Of a stretch of 8,461 nt of DNA, positions 1-7,231 are shown in pieces. The translations under genes were made by a program, and so were the position numbers. Every line of letters starts with the position of its first letter. The first letter of the stretch is position 1. This DNA comes from Planctomycetota bacterium. GTDB lineage: Bacteria > Planctomycetota > Phycisphaerae > Sedimentisphaerales > Anaerohalosphaeraceae. The stretch is taken from contig QNBS01000084.1 in the NCBI GenBank assembly GCA_003644175.1, forward strand, positions 1 to 8,461. Direction: 5' to 3'. The notes below the pieces were generated by a model. That model had not been told where the DNA came from, searched no databases, and saw only the letters and a program-made list of their open reading frames with translations.

Positions 1-1
1 G

Positions 2-103
2 AACGCTCCTTTTGCCGTAAAAATGGAAGAGATCGCCGAAGAAGCTCTCGCCAAGGTAAAAAACAGGTGTGCAAATGTCAAGCTCTCAAAGCTGATCGGG
101 TAA
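2..103 (+). CDS. C-terminal end of an unrecognised protein (partial)
   Basis: The second forward frame is open from the window edge to a TAA at 101-103 and gives 33 residues, beginning NAPFAVKMEEIAEEALAKV and ending KLSKLIG. The stretch is a charged amphipathic helix (MEEIAEEALAKVKN) with ordinary coding composition, which is typical of the tail of a soluble enzyme. The other two frames give less protein-like sequence. I do not recognise the family from so short a tail. The gene converges on the minus-strand signalling operon that ends at 340, so it is probably functionally unrelated to it. Confidence 0.6.
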   Translation, partial: NAPFAVKMEEIAEEALAKVKNRCANVKLSKLIG

Positions 104-339
104 ACGCATACACAACTGAGAGCAAAACGTACGGCAAGAGGAGCCGTTCCCACCTTCCGGACGAGACACCCTGGAAGCGGGATTCTATCCAAAGCGCCAA
201 GCCTGCAATGATCGACAAATCCTGGCGGTCAGTGTGTTTCACCCGTTACAAGATGACTTCAATGCGTCAAGCAAGGCAGCATAAATCGGATTACAGAAAT
301 CACTAACCGCCTGATCGTCAAAGTTGCCGAACACAACGA
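104..339. other. Convergent intergenic spacer
   Basis: This 236-bp gap separates two convergent genes. I see no tRNA, no convincing small gene and no repeat. The only structure found is the ACGGC/GCCGT hairpin at 131-147, listed separately. Open frames crossing the gap lack a ribosome binding site and a recognisable product. Confidence 0.5.
124..147 (-). terminator. Weak candidate terminator of the minus-strand signalling operon
   Basis: A 5-bp perfect stem, ACGGC (131-135) with GCCGT (143-147), encloses a 7-nt loop. On the minus strand it is followed by ACGTTTTGC, a short T-run after a 2-3 base gap. It lies about 195 bp past the hybrid-kinase stop. The stem is short and the T-run is only four bases, so the call is tentative. 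Confidence 0.25.
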
Positions 340-1692
340 CTAATGATGGCCGGCAATAGTGGCGCCGTCCGCAACGGCCTGCTCTGTTGCGTCGAGGTCG
401 GCGCGTATCACAAGAGAAAAGACAGAACCGGCGCCCTCGCAACTGCTCAAGCTGACATCTCCACCGAGAAGTTCGGCCAGCCGCTTTGTGATGGCCAACC
501 CCAAACCTGTTCCACCGTATTCGCGAGAGAGGCTTCCATCGGCTTGCGTGAATGACTCAAATATTTTCTCATGTTTTTCCGGCGGAATACCGATGCCGGT
601 ATCCTCAACATCAAAGCGAATATATTGCCGATTGTCTCTATCCTCCAGAGAAACATTCAGATATACATGTCCTGTCCCTGTGAACTTGATTGCATTGCCG
701 ATAAGATTAGTAAGACACTGGCGAAGGCGCGTCGAATCCGTCCTTATCTGTGCGGGTAACTGATTGCATTGATTAACTGCAAACTCCAACCCTTTTTCCG
801 CCGCCAACGGGCGCATTAAGGATTCTGTTTCTTCAAGCAATTGCCCCAAAGAACAGGTGGCGGATTCCATCTCAAGCCGGCCTGACTCGATCCTGGAGAA
901 ATCCAGTATATCATCTATCAGACGCAGGAGATCCTGGCCGCTGTTCTGAATGAGAGCGACGTAACTTTTCTGGTCCGCGGTCAAATCTTCGTCTGCAAGA
1001 ACCCCGCTGAAACCTATAACGCTGTTCATCGGCGTTCGTATTTCGTGGCTCATGGTTGCGAGGAATTCGCTTTTGGCTTTGTCGGCTTTCCTGGCTTCCT
1101 CCAAAGCAATAATCAATTCGCCATTTGCTTCCTGCAATTGCAGCGTTCGTTGTTTCACGATGCGCTCCAACTCATCCTGTTTGAGTTTTGCCTTTTGGTT
1201 TAGCTGCCATTTTTCGGTCAGCGCGCCGGCAAGTTGGTACACCTCAATACTGTCAAATGGCTTCTTGAGTATCAGCAGTCTGTCGGTTTGGCCTAATTTA
1301 TCGATGATCTCATGCCAGGACAAGTCGGAGTAAGCCGTGCAGATTACAACCTGGATGTCCGGATCGGCCTGCCAGATTCGGCTGATTGTTTCGATTCCAT
1401 CCCAGCCCGGAGGCATACGGACGTCGACAAAAGCGACAGCATACGGCCGACCTTCCTGTAAGGCCTGCCGTACCTTCTCCAGACCTTCCTGTCCCTGGAA
1501 TGCCGAATCAACTTCAAAGCTGTCAAACTGCTTTTCTTCGGATGTCGTATCAAAAATGGCGGCCTCTGCCTGGTCCAGAGCTGATGTGTCCCTTGCGTCC
1601 CTTGCCAGGATGGTTCGGAAATCCTCGTGGATCGCTACGGTGTCATCAATTACCAGGATGCGATTGTTCCTCTCAATATCTACCGGGTGCAT
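340..1692 (-). CDS. Receiver-histidine kinase hybrid (REC-HisKA-HATPase)
   Basis: This is a 450-residue cytoplasmic phosphorelay protein with no membrane segment. An N-terminal receiver domain (about 11-160) has acidic residues D16/D17, phosphoacceptor D90 in AFVDVRMPPGWDG, T119 and lysine K143 or K144 in LKKPF. About 20 extra residues sit between helix 1 and strand 2 (roughly 32-58). A coiled linker (160-205) leads to a HisKA domain with H216 in SHEIRTP. The ATPase part has an N-box around N329/N333 (LTNLIGNAIKFT), G1 DTGIGIP (364-370), F-box FESFTQAD and G2 GGTGLGLA (393-400). All catalytic residues are present, so it should be active. The ATG at 1692 follows AAAGGAG with 8-nt spacing and overlaps the end of the upstream kinase gene by 13 bp, implying translational coupling. 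The receiver is likely the phosphorylation target of that kinase (inference). No DNA-binding or GGDEF output domain is attached. Confidence 0.93.
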   Translation of the reverse strand: MHPVDIERNNRILVIDDTVAIHEDFRTILARDARDTSALDQAEAAIFDTTSEEKQFDSFEVDSAFQGQEGLEKVRQALQEGRPYAVAFVDVRMPPGWDGIETISRIWQADPDIQVVICTAYSDLSWHEIIDKLGQTDRLLILKKPFDSIEVYQLAGALTEKWQLNQKAKLKQDELERIVKQRTLQLQEANGELIIALEEARKADKAKSEFLATMSHEIRTPMNSVIGFSGVLADEDLTADQKSYVALIQNSGQDLLRLIDDILDFSRIESGRLEMESATCSLGQLLEETESLMRPLAAEKGLEFAVNQCNQLPAQIRTDSTRLRQCLTNLIGNAIKFTGTGHVYLNVSLEDRDNRQYIRFDVEDTGIGIPPEKHEKIFESFTQADGSLSREYGGTGLGLAITKRLAELLGGDVSLSSCEGAGSVFSLVIRADLDATEQAVADGATIAGHH

Positions 1693-3350
1693 TGAACCTG
1701 CTCCTTTGAATTAAACGGCAATTCAAGCGTAAACGTTGCCCCCTTTCCGGGCCCATCGCTGTCAACGGCAAGCCTGCCCCCCATTTCTGCGGCGGCCAGG
1801 GCGCCGCTGTGAAGTCCAAAACCGTGCCCCCCTTCTTTGGTTGTATATCCGTGCCTGAATATCTTGCCCATATCCTGGCGTGCTATTCCAACACCGTTGT
1901 CGCTCACCTCGATTCGCAATCTGTCTTCTCCGCACCTGTTGCATCGAATGGTTATTAGATTCTCGGCGCTGTCGCTTTTTGTCGCAGCGTATTTGGCGTT
2001 GTTTATCAGGTTGACCAGTATTTGCAGTACGCGCTGCTTGTCGACGCAGACTTTCGGCAGTTCGCCAAGTTCAAGAACAACCCTGGCGCCATGGCGATTC
2101 AGGCCGGCGCTGTTGATCTCCACCGCATCTCTGATTATGTCGCTGATGTTAGTGGGCGCCTCCACGCCGCCGACCCTGGCGTAGGCCTGCTGAGTTCTTA
2201 CGATCTCCTTGATGTGCTCGATGTTTTTTGCCAGGAAATCCAGTTTGTCGCCGACATCGGTTCGTTCGTCGTCAGCCAGTTTTGCGACTTCAATCAGGTA
2301 TGAGGGTATATGCTTTCCTCGTGCGTCTTCGGTAAAAAATGTCCCCAGATCATCGGTATGCTCGGCTATCATATCCGCCACCTTGTTCAGATTCAGTACC
2401 TTCGAATTTAGCACCTTGCCTTTTATGAAATCCACCGATACGTTGACGCTGTTGAGTACGTTGCCCACGTTATGGAGAACATCCGTAGCAACCTCGGCCA
2501 TGCCAGCCCGATGCGACGTCGTCACCAGGTCTTCTTGTAATCCGCGAAGCTCGACCTCTTTCTTCTTGCGTTCTTCAATTTCCCTGGTCAGTTCGGCGGT
2601 GCGATCCCTGACGTTTTCCTCCAGGTTTTCATTTGCGGCGACCAGCAGCATATCACGCTGCTGGATAGTGTCCAGCATATTGTTGAATGAGCCTATAAGC
2701 ATACCCACTTCGTCGTTGCTTTGCGCGACGGCCCTGACGGAATAATCCTTTCGGGAGGTGACTTGCTGGGCAATATCGTTCAAATTCAGGATCGGCCCGG
2801 AAATGACCTTTTGAAGTCGCGAAGATATTAAATAAGCGACAAGGAAGGCAACAAACAAGGCGGCAAGGACAAGGATCGCGTTATTCCTCAGCGACTCATG
2901 CAAGAGTCTCAGATCTGAGTACAGATAAACCGACCCTATAATCTCACCATCGAGCACAATCGCCTTGCAGGCGACCAGGTAATCATCACCAAAAACGCAG
3001 CCATCCTTTTGAGGTAATGGCGGATGGCTATCAACATCATCACGGTCATAATCTGCAAAATGGTCTCCATCGCCGGTGTGGATCCCGGCATGGAAAATAG
3101 ACCGATTAGTGCGAACCGTCTTCAACAAATCCATCGCACTCTCTTTGTCCTCGAAAACCACAGCGGCCTTGCTGCCCTCTGCTATCATCTCCGCCTGCAT
3201 CAGGAGATTGTCCGCCATGTTGCGTTTAGCCGAAGCGTATCCCCACATAATGAATATCGCGCCTGCAAACACCAGCGCAACAATGCATGTAAGCATTATG
3301 ATCGCTGTCAGTTTCTGCCTGATTGTCATGTTTCGTACGACAGACAACAT
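1680..3350 (-). CDS. Membrane histidine kinase with CHASE8-like sensor and HAMP
   Basis: This is a 556-residue inner-membrane sensor kinase. TM1 spans about 14-36 and TM2 about 157-176. The enclosed periplasmic domain (37-156) has CHASE8-like features (KAAVVFEDKESAMDLL, then FHAGIHTGDGDHFADY). HAMP follows at about 178-230, then a coiled coil (235-275). The dimerisation/phosphoacceptor region reads SHRAGMAEVATDVLHNVGN, with H280 and H293 as candidates; H293 in LHNVGN is the more likely site by family pattern. The ATPase has an N-box NLINNAKYA (447-455), G1 DNGVGI (484-489) and G2 GGHGFGLHS (507-515). Start and stop of the YfiR gene overlap as TGATG, which fixes M1; a weak GAGG lies 13 nt upstream. 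M8 (MTIRQKL) is a possible alternative start without a Shine-Dalgarno. CHASE8 is also the periplasmic domain of the diguanylate cyclase YfiN, so control by the adjacent YfiR-like protein is plausible (inference). Confidence 0.93.
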   Translation of the reverse strand: MLSVVRNMTIRQKLTAIIMLTCIVALVFAGAIFIMWGYASAKRNMADNLLMQAEMIAEGSKAAVVFEDKESAMDLLKTVRTNRSIFHAGIHTGDGDHFADYDRDDVDSHPPLPQKDGCVFGDDYLVACKAIVLDGEIIGSVYLYSDLRLLHESLRNNAILVLAALFVAFLVAYLISSRLQKVISGPILNLNDIAQQVTSRKDYSVRAVAQSNDEVGMLIGSFNNMLDTIQQRDMLLVAANENLEENVRDRTAELTREIEERKKKEVELRGLQEDLVTTSHRAGMAEVATDVLHNVGNVLNSVNVSVDFIKGKVLNSKVLNLNKVADMIAEHTDDLGTFFTEDARGKHIPSYLIEVAKLADDERTDVGDKLDFLAKNIEHIKEIVRTQQAYARVGGVEAPTNISDIIRDAVEINSAGLNRHGARVVLELGELPKVCVDKQRVLQILVNLINNAKYAATKSDSAENLITIRCNRCGEDRLRIEVSDNGVGIARQDMGKIFRHGYTTKEGGHGFGLHSGALAAAEMGGRLAVDSDGPGKGATFTLELPFNSKEQVQCTR

Positions 3351-3982
3351 CAGTTCTTTGCATCCTCGGATGGTTCTTCTTTATATATTCTTTTGGCCAG
3401 CTTCAAGAGCTGCGATCTGATCTTTAACTTGTTGCGCTTGGCGGAAGTACTGTTGACCTCAAACCGGACCTTCTTGTTTTCCGTCACAAAATTGATAACA
3501 CCGCCCTTTTCGAGGAATCCCGGCACTTCGCCGACGAGGAGTACGCCTGAGCCTTTCAGGGCCTTAATGATCTCGACGGGAACCTTATTTTTTCCTGACT
3601 CGCAGGAACAGATAAACAGCACCCGGCATTTCTTCAGCGCCTCTAATTTTTCTTTCCACGCCGAATCATTTTTCTTTTGAGATTCTTTCAGTTTGTCCCA
3701 ATCCCCAAACCGCTTTATGGCCAGCCTTCTGCCCTTGACCTGTTTGTTCTTGACGGGATCGAAGGCCTTGACAAATGTATCCGATCCAACAACACCTATC
3801 GTTATCGGCTTATTCTTGTCGGGTGTTTTTTCCTGGGGCCAGTCTATAAATTTGATGAAGTTATAAACAAACGCCGCCTTGATCTTGTGCTCGCGTTCGG
3901 AGGCGGACTCAGCCCGCACCGCGGGCGGCGCCGCAAACAGAGGCAACATTAGAAACATCAAAATGTGCAGTTTGATCTTCAC
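3350..3982 (-). CDS. YfiR family (DUF4154) periplasmic protein
   Basis: This 210-residue exported protein has a signal peptide (1-24, cleavage after AVRA). The family signature KAAFVYNFIKFIDWP (35-49) is followed by TIGVVGSDTF (61-70), a hydrophobic strand CRVLFIC (119-125) and the C-terminal block VGEVPGFLEKGG, INFVTE, VRFEVN and SQLLKLAK. In Pseudomonas, YfiR is a periplasmic repressor of the CHASE8-HAMP-GGDEF enzyme YfiN. Here the neighbour is a CHASE8-HAMP kinase, so it may gate that kinase (inference). The protein is unusually lysine-rich and has three cysteines (C119, C125, C127) clustered near the central strand. The start is GTG at 3982; an in-frame TAA lies at 3988-3986, so no longer start is possible. 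No good Shine-Dalgarno precedes it; AAGGATAA lies about 20 nt upstream, near the receptor stop, which suggests coupling or inefficient translation. An internal ATG (M9) would cut the signal peptide. Confidence 0.9.
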   Translation of the reverse strand: MKIKLHILMFLMLPLFAAPPAVRAESASEREHKIKAAFVYNFIKFIDWPQEKTPDKNKPITIGVVGSDTFVKAFDPVKNKQVKGRRLAIKRFGDWDKLKESQKKNDSAWKEKLEALKKCRVLFICSCESGKNKVPVEIIKALKGSGVLLVGEVPGFLEKGGVINFVTENKKVRFEVNSTSAKRNKLKIRSQLLKLAKRIYKEEPSEDAKN

Positions 3983-4010
3983 TTTTTAATATTCAAGATT
4001 GTCTTATCCT

Positions 4011-5984
4011 TCAGAATTCCCAGGTCACCCTCGCAAGTACGGCACGTTGTATTTCGGTAGCAATTACGCCGTCCTCACCAGACTCCGGATGCGACCTGTC
4101 CAGGAGATTCTGCCCTATAATCGAAAAGTCCATATTCTTACGGATATGCCATGTAAGCCCCATGTCCAGCCTTGTGTAGGATGGAGTGTCCCAGTGGGGC
4201 ACGCTATCGACATAATAAAGCGTTGTATTGAATTCGAGATTGTCCTGCAGATTTAACTGTGAATTCAGGTGGAACATATTGCATGGAGATTCCCTTTCTG
4301 TCCTTGAGGCTATAGTAGTGTTTGTACTCGAATTTTCTGTATGCATCTGCATCTTTAAGAAGCTGTACCCTCCAGCCAGCTTCCAGCTTTCGTTAACCTG
4401 CCAATGTGCGGCAATTTCAGTGCCATATGTTTCGCCATACATCTTATTATCGAAAATTGTGCTGAAAGCAGTTGGATTGTTTTCCTGAGCATAAAGATGG
4501 TCATACTCATTATAGAACAAAGAAAAATCAAAGAATAAATTATCCTTTGGTTTCACACGGTATCCCACTTCGTAAGATTTCACTTCCTGTGATTTAAGGT
4601 TGCTGCTGCCGATAAACTGCATCGGTGGAATTGAATTGAACTTGTTTGTCATGTGCGTGTAAGCACGAGAAGGCGTTGAGACTGCACGTGTGAAAGACGC
4701 CCATAAAGTATTTCGCTCATCAGGTGTCCATAGTAACCGTGCACTTGGCTGGAATTCATAACCCGTGTAATCGTTCTTCTCAACCTTTGTTCCAACAATA
4801 AGTTTGAGCAGGTCATCGACAATGGTAATTTCATCCTGCACAAATCCTGAAAACAACTCCTCATTACGATTCGACGGATTAAACGCAACCGTATAAGTAT
4901 TGTCGGTGTTGTCACCGGTATGACGGTATCCAAGCCCCCAGATAAGATTGTGGCCATCCAATAGCTGGAAACGGTGTTGGAAATCGATATCAAAAGTATC
5001 TCTCGACTCACCCAGATTGACCGCGTACCGTTCCGTTCGGTCATAGTAGAATTGAAGTGACATATCCGAAGTATCCGAATATTTTCGCGTCCACCGAGTC
5101 AGAATATTCCACCCCCTGACATCACTATTATCATCTGTCTGATAGTTGACACCGGGGGACGTCATGCGGGTTCTCAGGCCGGAATGACCCTTGTAGAAAT
5201 CCCCCTGCAAAGTAAAATGATCCCTCTCTGATTTGTCCCAGTCGATACGGAAACCTTCTCTCAGGGCATCTGTGCTGTCGGCAGCGGGGCTCCTGTCGGA
5301 ATATATGGCTTCATCGCGATTGAAATACTTGGCGTACACCCGGTAATAAGCGTTTTCGCCAAGTTTACCGCCATGCCTGAAACTCGAAAATCCCTTCTCT
5401 TCGGTCCCCATGCCGCCGCTGACAAGCGTTCCCTGGGTATCGGCGGCTTTCCTGGTAATGATGTTGATGATGCCGTTAACCGCGTTTGCCCCCCACAGCG
5501 TCCCGCCGGGGCCTTTTACCACTTCTATCCGCTCAATATCTTCAAGCATCACATCCTGGACATCCCAGTAGACACCCGAATACAGAGGCGTATAGACTGT
5601 TCGCCCATCAATTAAGACCAGCAGTTTCTCTGCGTACAAGCCGTTGAAGCCCCGGGCCGTGATAGCCCATTTGTTTGAATCGATTCTGGCGACGTGTACG
5701 CCGGGCACCATTCGCAGAAGTTCCGGTATTGATTGATGTCCCGATCTGCGAATATCCTCAGAAGTCAGCACGGTGATCGCTGCCGGCGTTCTGAACAAAG
5801 CATCCTCCGACCTGGACACCGTTATCACCTCGACATCCATCAACTCTTCGATAGACATGTCGAAGAAATCTTCTTCGCCGCCCGATCTCGCTTCCTCTGC
5901 AAATGCCCGCGCACAAACGCCGCACAAAATCAGCAGAATCAAAGTAAACCCGAACTTGAACACACTACTCTTTTCCGTAGTCAT
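4011..5984 (-). CDS. TonB-dependent outer-membrane receptor
   Basis: This is a 657-residue receptor for TonB-driven uptake or sensing. The signal peptide (1-29) ends ARAFA before EEARS. A short extension with a TonB-box-like VEVITVSRS (51-59) precedes the plug domain (about 62-180), with hallmarks PAAITVLTSEDIRRSG, IPELLRMVPGV, LLVLIDGRTVYTPLYSG, ERIEVVKGPGGTLWGANAV and NGIINIITRK. The rest is a 22-strand-type beta-barrel rich in alternating aromatics, ending in the terminal phenylalanine of ARVTWEF. Length is normal for the family. The barrel does not let me name the ligand. The plug resembles receptors commonly found beside YfiR/DUF4154 genes and kinases, so a sensory role is plausible. ATG at 5984 has only a short-spaced GGAAA ribosome site; a 10-bp inverted repeat sits 10 nt upstream of it. 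It is the first gene of the operon; YfiR follows after 28 bp. Confidence 0.95.
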   Translation of the reverse strand: MTTEKSSVFKFGFTLILLILCGVCARAFAEEARSGGEEDFFDMSIEELMDVEVITVSRSEDALFRTPAAITVLTSEDIRRSGHQSIPELLRMVPGVHVARIDSNKWAITARGFNGLYAEKLLVLIDGRTVYTPLYSGVYWDVQDVMLEDIERIEVVKGPGGTLWGANAVNGIINIITRKAADTQGTLVSGGMGTEEKGFSSFRHGGKLGENAYYRVYAKYFNRDEAIYSDRSPAADSTDALREGFRIDWDKSERDHFTLQGDFYKGHSGLRTRMTSPGVNYQTDDNSDVRGWNILTRWTRKYSDTSDMSLQFYYDRTERYAVNLGESRDTFDIDFQHRFQLLDGHNLIWGLGYRHTGDNTDNTYTVAFNPSNRNEELFSGFVQDEITIVDDLLKLIVGTKVEKNDYTGYEFQPSARLLWTPDERNTLWASFTRAVSTPSRAYTHMTNKFNSIPPMQFIGSSNLKSQEVKSYEVGYRVKPKDNLFFDFSLFYNEYDHLYAQENNPTAFSTIFDNKMYGETYGTEIAAHWQVNESWKLAGGYSFLKMQMHTENSSTNTTIASRTERESPCNMFHLNSQLNLQDNLEFNTTLYYVDSVPHWDTPSYTRLDMGLTWHIRKNMDFSIIGQNLLDRSHPESGEDGVIATEIQRAVLARVTWEF

Positions 5985-5994
5985 TTTCCATACT

Positions 5995-6061
5995 CTGCAT
6001 ATAGACGTGCCCCCACGGTTTTACAGGATTTTCCATCATCTTTTTTTTCGGCTATATGCAG
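5995..6061 (-). promoter_or_regulatory. Inverted repeat in the leader of the receptor operon
   Basis: CTGCATATAG (5995-6004) and CTATATGCAG (6052-6061) are exact reverse complements, separated by 47 nt. On the receptor mRNA they could close a 10-bp stem whose base ends 10 nt before the ATG at 5984. The loop carries an A-tract and a small CGTG-GGGG-CACG hairpin (6006-6017). I match it to no known riboswitch consensus. Alternatively the arms may be two protein-binding sites. The repeat is directly visible; the function is inference. Confidence 0.45.
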
Positions 6062-6238
6062 GCGCCGATTAACATAACTCCCGCCACCGACGTTTTTTTT
6101 CATAGAGGGGGCCAAATCCGCCAATTATCGCTGTCGCCGCACATTATCGGCCGTCAATCCGGCCCGAACAGACAGAGCGGGAATAGTGCCCAATACGGAT
6201 ATCACGCGGCGCCGGCGGTATGGAGTGTTTGGTCGGTC

Positions 6239-6254
6239 CCCCACTTCTGTGGGG
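6239..6254. repeat. Perfect hairpin CCCCAC-TTCT-GTGGGG
   Basis: A perfect 6-bp GC-rich stem with a TTCT tetraloop lies about 45 bp past the stop of the 119-residue gene. A second hairpin-like run, CGCGCCTTCGGCGTG (6270-6284), lies between them. No T-run follows on the minus strand, so this is either a non-canonical transcript end or part of an intergenic repeat element. I cannot tell which from one copy. Confidence 0.4.
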
Positions 6255-6297
6255 TTAAATATAGAGGCGGCGCGCCTTCGGCGTGGTTCTTTTGGTT

Positions 6298-6657
6298 TTA
6301 GTCCTGTGGGCCGACGTTTAATGGCTGGGGTTTTCTGTCTTCTTTTCTGAATGATTCGAGGTCCTGTGGTTCTGCGACTTTTCTGTAGCCTAAGGCCTTG
6401 GCGACCTCCAGCACCTCGGTCCACGTCGGAAAGGGTCTCTGGTTTTCTTTTTTGTATTTGTCGATGGCCATGAGAAAACGGAACTGCTCGTCGGTCATCT
6501 CGCCTTCTTCGGCGGCCCGTCTTTCCTCGCTCCGTCTGTGGCCGGGACCGCGCCTGCGGTTCAGTCCCAGGCGGCGATCAACCACACTTTGCCGCCGTTC
6601 AGTAAATGACTCAGGCCCGGCCAATATCTCTTGTGATCCATTATCTGTTTCTGTCAT
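6298..6657 (-). CDS. Arg-rich small protein with possible LexA-like winged helix
   Basis: The product is 119 residues and not of a named family. The first 20 residues are polar. Residues 21-47 are strongly basic, with repeated DRR, NRRR, GHRR and EERR units. Residues 54-97 (MTDEQFRFLMAIDKYKK, then RPFPTWTEVLEVAKALGYRKV) look like a compact helical domain. Its pattern, a helix then N..PFPT..E then LGY, resembles the LexA-type winged-helix DNA-binding domain, with about three extra residues before the LGY helix. That comparison is by eye. The start was placed at ATG 6657 because GAGG lies 9 nt upstream; the ATG five codons earlier (6672) has no Shine-Dalgarno. It lies 65 bp downstream of the DUF2007-like gene on the same strand, so co-transcription is likely. 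The basic arm plus a helical domain suggests nucleic-acid binding (inference). Confidence 0.8.
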   Translation of the reverse strand: MTETDNGSQEILAGPESFTERRQSVVDRRLGLNRRRGPGHRRSEERRAAEEGEMTDEQFRFLMAIDKYKKENQRPFPTWTEVLEVAKALGYRKVAEPQDLESFRKEDRKPQPLNVGPQD

Positions 6658-6722
6658 CGGAGGAGTCCTCATCGTTCGGCATTTTTCGTATTTCCTATGG
6701 GCTTCAGAGGTAAAGGGCGAAC

Positions 6723-7043
6723 TTAGAACTGGTTATCGTCGTCAAAGTCGTCGGGCGTATATTCATCGTCGTTGTGAAAAACCATGTCGTAGAAGTCATT
6801 GTAGGCGCCTTGGGATTCAATGAGGACGTGGGCCTCATCTATGTGGTCTTCCGGGACCATCACGGCGATGCCGCCAAATCCGCCGCCGGTGTCGGGCTGG
6901 GACTTGACGGCGGCGGGGATATCTCCGTCATTGAGCAGCTTTTTGTACTGCTTTGCCAGTTCCATGTCTTCGGCAAATGCCACGGTGACAAACTCCTTCA
7001 GCGAGTTTTGCCGGGTTTCTTTCCTTTTGCGATGATCGGCCAT
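6723..7043 (-). CDS. DUF2007-like putative signal-transducing protein
   Basis: This is a 106-residue soluble protein. The core (18-78) reads FVTVAFAEDMELAKQYKKLL, then GDIPAAVKSQ and GGIAVMVPEDHIDEAHVLIES. That is the beta-alpha-beta-beta-alpha pattern of the DUF2007 (putative signal transducing) family: a strand, a helix picking up an 'element-hopping' residue run, a short GI..V strand and a V....D...A...L helix. The N-terminus is basic (ADHRKRKETR) and the last 25 residues are very acidic and aromatic (DDEYTPDDFDDDNQF). The molecular role of the family is not established. Start ATG 7043 is chosen over ATG 7058 because GGAG at 7054-7051 is spaced 7 nt from it. It is transcribed divergently from the histone gene with a 311-bp shared control region, and is probably the first gene of a two-gene unit with 6657-6298. 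Confidence 0.82.
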   Translation of the reverse strand: MADHRKRKETRQNSLKEFVTVAFAEDMELAKQYKKLLNDGDIPAAVKSQPDTGGGFGGIAVMVPEDHIDEAHVLIESQGAYNDFYDMVFHNDDEYTPDDFDDDNQF

Positions 7044-7198
7044 TTCATTTCTCCGCATTTGTAATAGGGACTAAAACGCTGTCATCCTGCAAGCCATTGG
7101 TGAGTATCGTCCATAGAGGGCGGGGGGTTTATCTAAAATACACCAAAACATGGCGGGGCAATACCGGCCGAGATCGGAGGCAAACAGGCGAGATTTGG

Positions 7199-7231
7199 CC
7201 TCAGAGACCCTCAGAGTGCAAAATTTTTGCA
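7199..7231. promoter_or_regulatory. Tandem CCTCAGAG pair abutting a 15-bp palindrome
   Basis: CCTCAGAG occurs twice with a 10-bp period, so both copies face the same side of the helix. The second copy is immediately followed by TGCAAAATTTTTGCA, a perfect palindrome with 7-bp arms around a central T. This is the arrangement of an operator cluster. The binding protein is unknown. Confidence 0.4.

Larger units (their letters stand above)
5985..6297. other. Intergenic region between receptor operon and small genes
   Basis: This 313-bp stretch has no convincing gene. Its receptor-proximal part holds two T8 tracts (6041-6048 and 6093-6100; A8 on the minus strand) and the inverted repeat at 5995-6061. 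I could not fix a -35/-10 pair for the receptor operon. The distal part (6210-6297) is GC-rich with several small hairpins. The frame open across it on the plus strand has no ribosome site and a non-protein-like composition. Confidence 0.5.

Noticed and set aside
239..442. Minus-strand open frame with a protein-like C-terminus beyond the hybrid kinase stop
   Set aside because: Half of it overlaps the hybrid kinase in another frame, there is no ribosome site, and the tail matches nothing I recognise. A frameshifted kinase extension is unlikely because the kinase already ends normally after its ATPase domain.
359..763. Plus-strand open frames within the kinase genes
   Set aside because: They are antisense to clearly conserved kinase motifs and show no independent coding evidence.
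5985..6110. Possible c-di-GMP or cobalamin riboswitch before the receptor
   Set aside because: Neither consensus core is present by eye on the minus strand; only an inverted repeat is supported.
6056..6301. 81-residue plus-strand open frame in the receptor upstream region
   Set aside because: No ribosome site, odd Trp/Pro-rich composition, and it runs through hairpins; best explained as non-coding.
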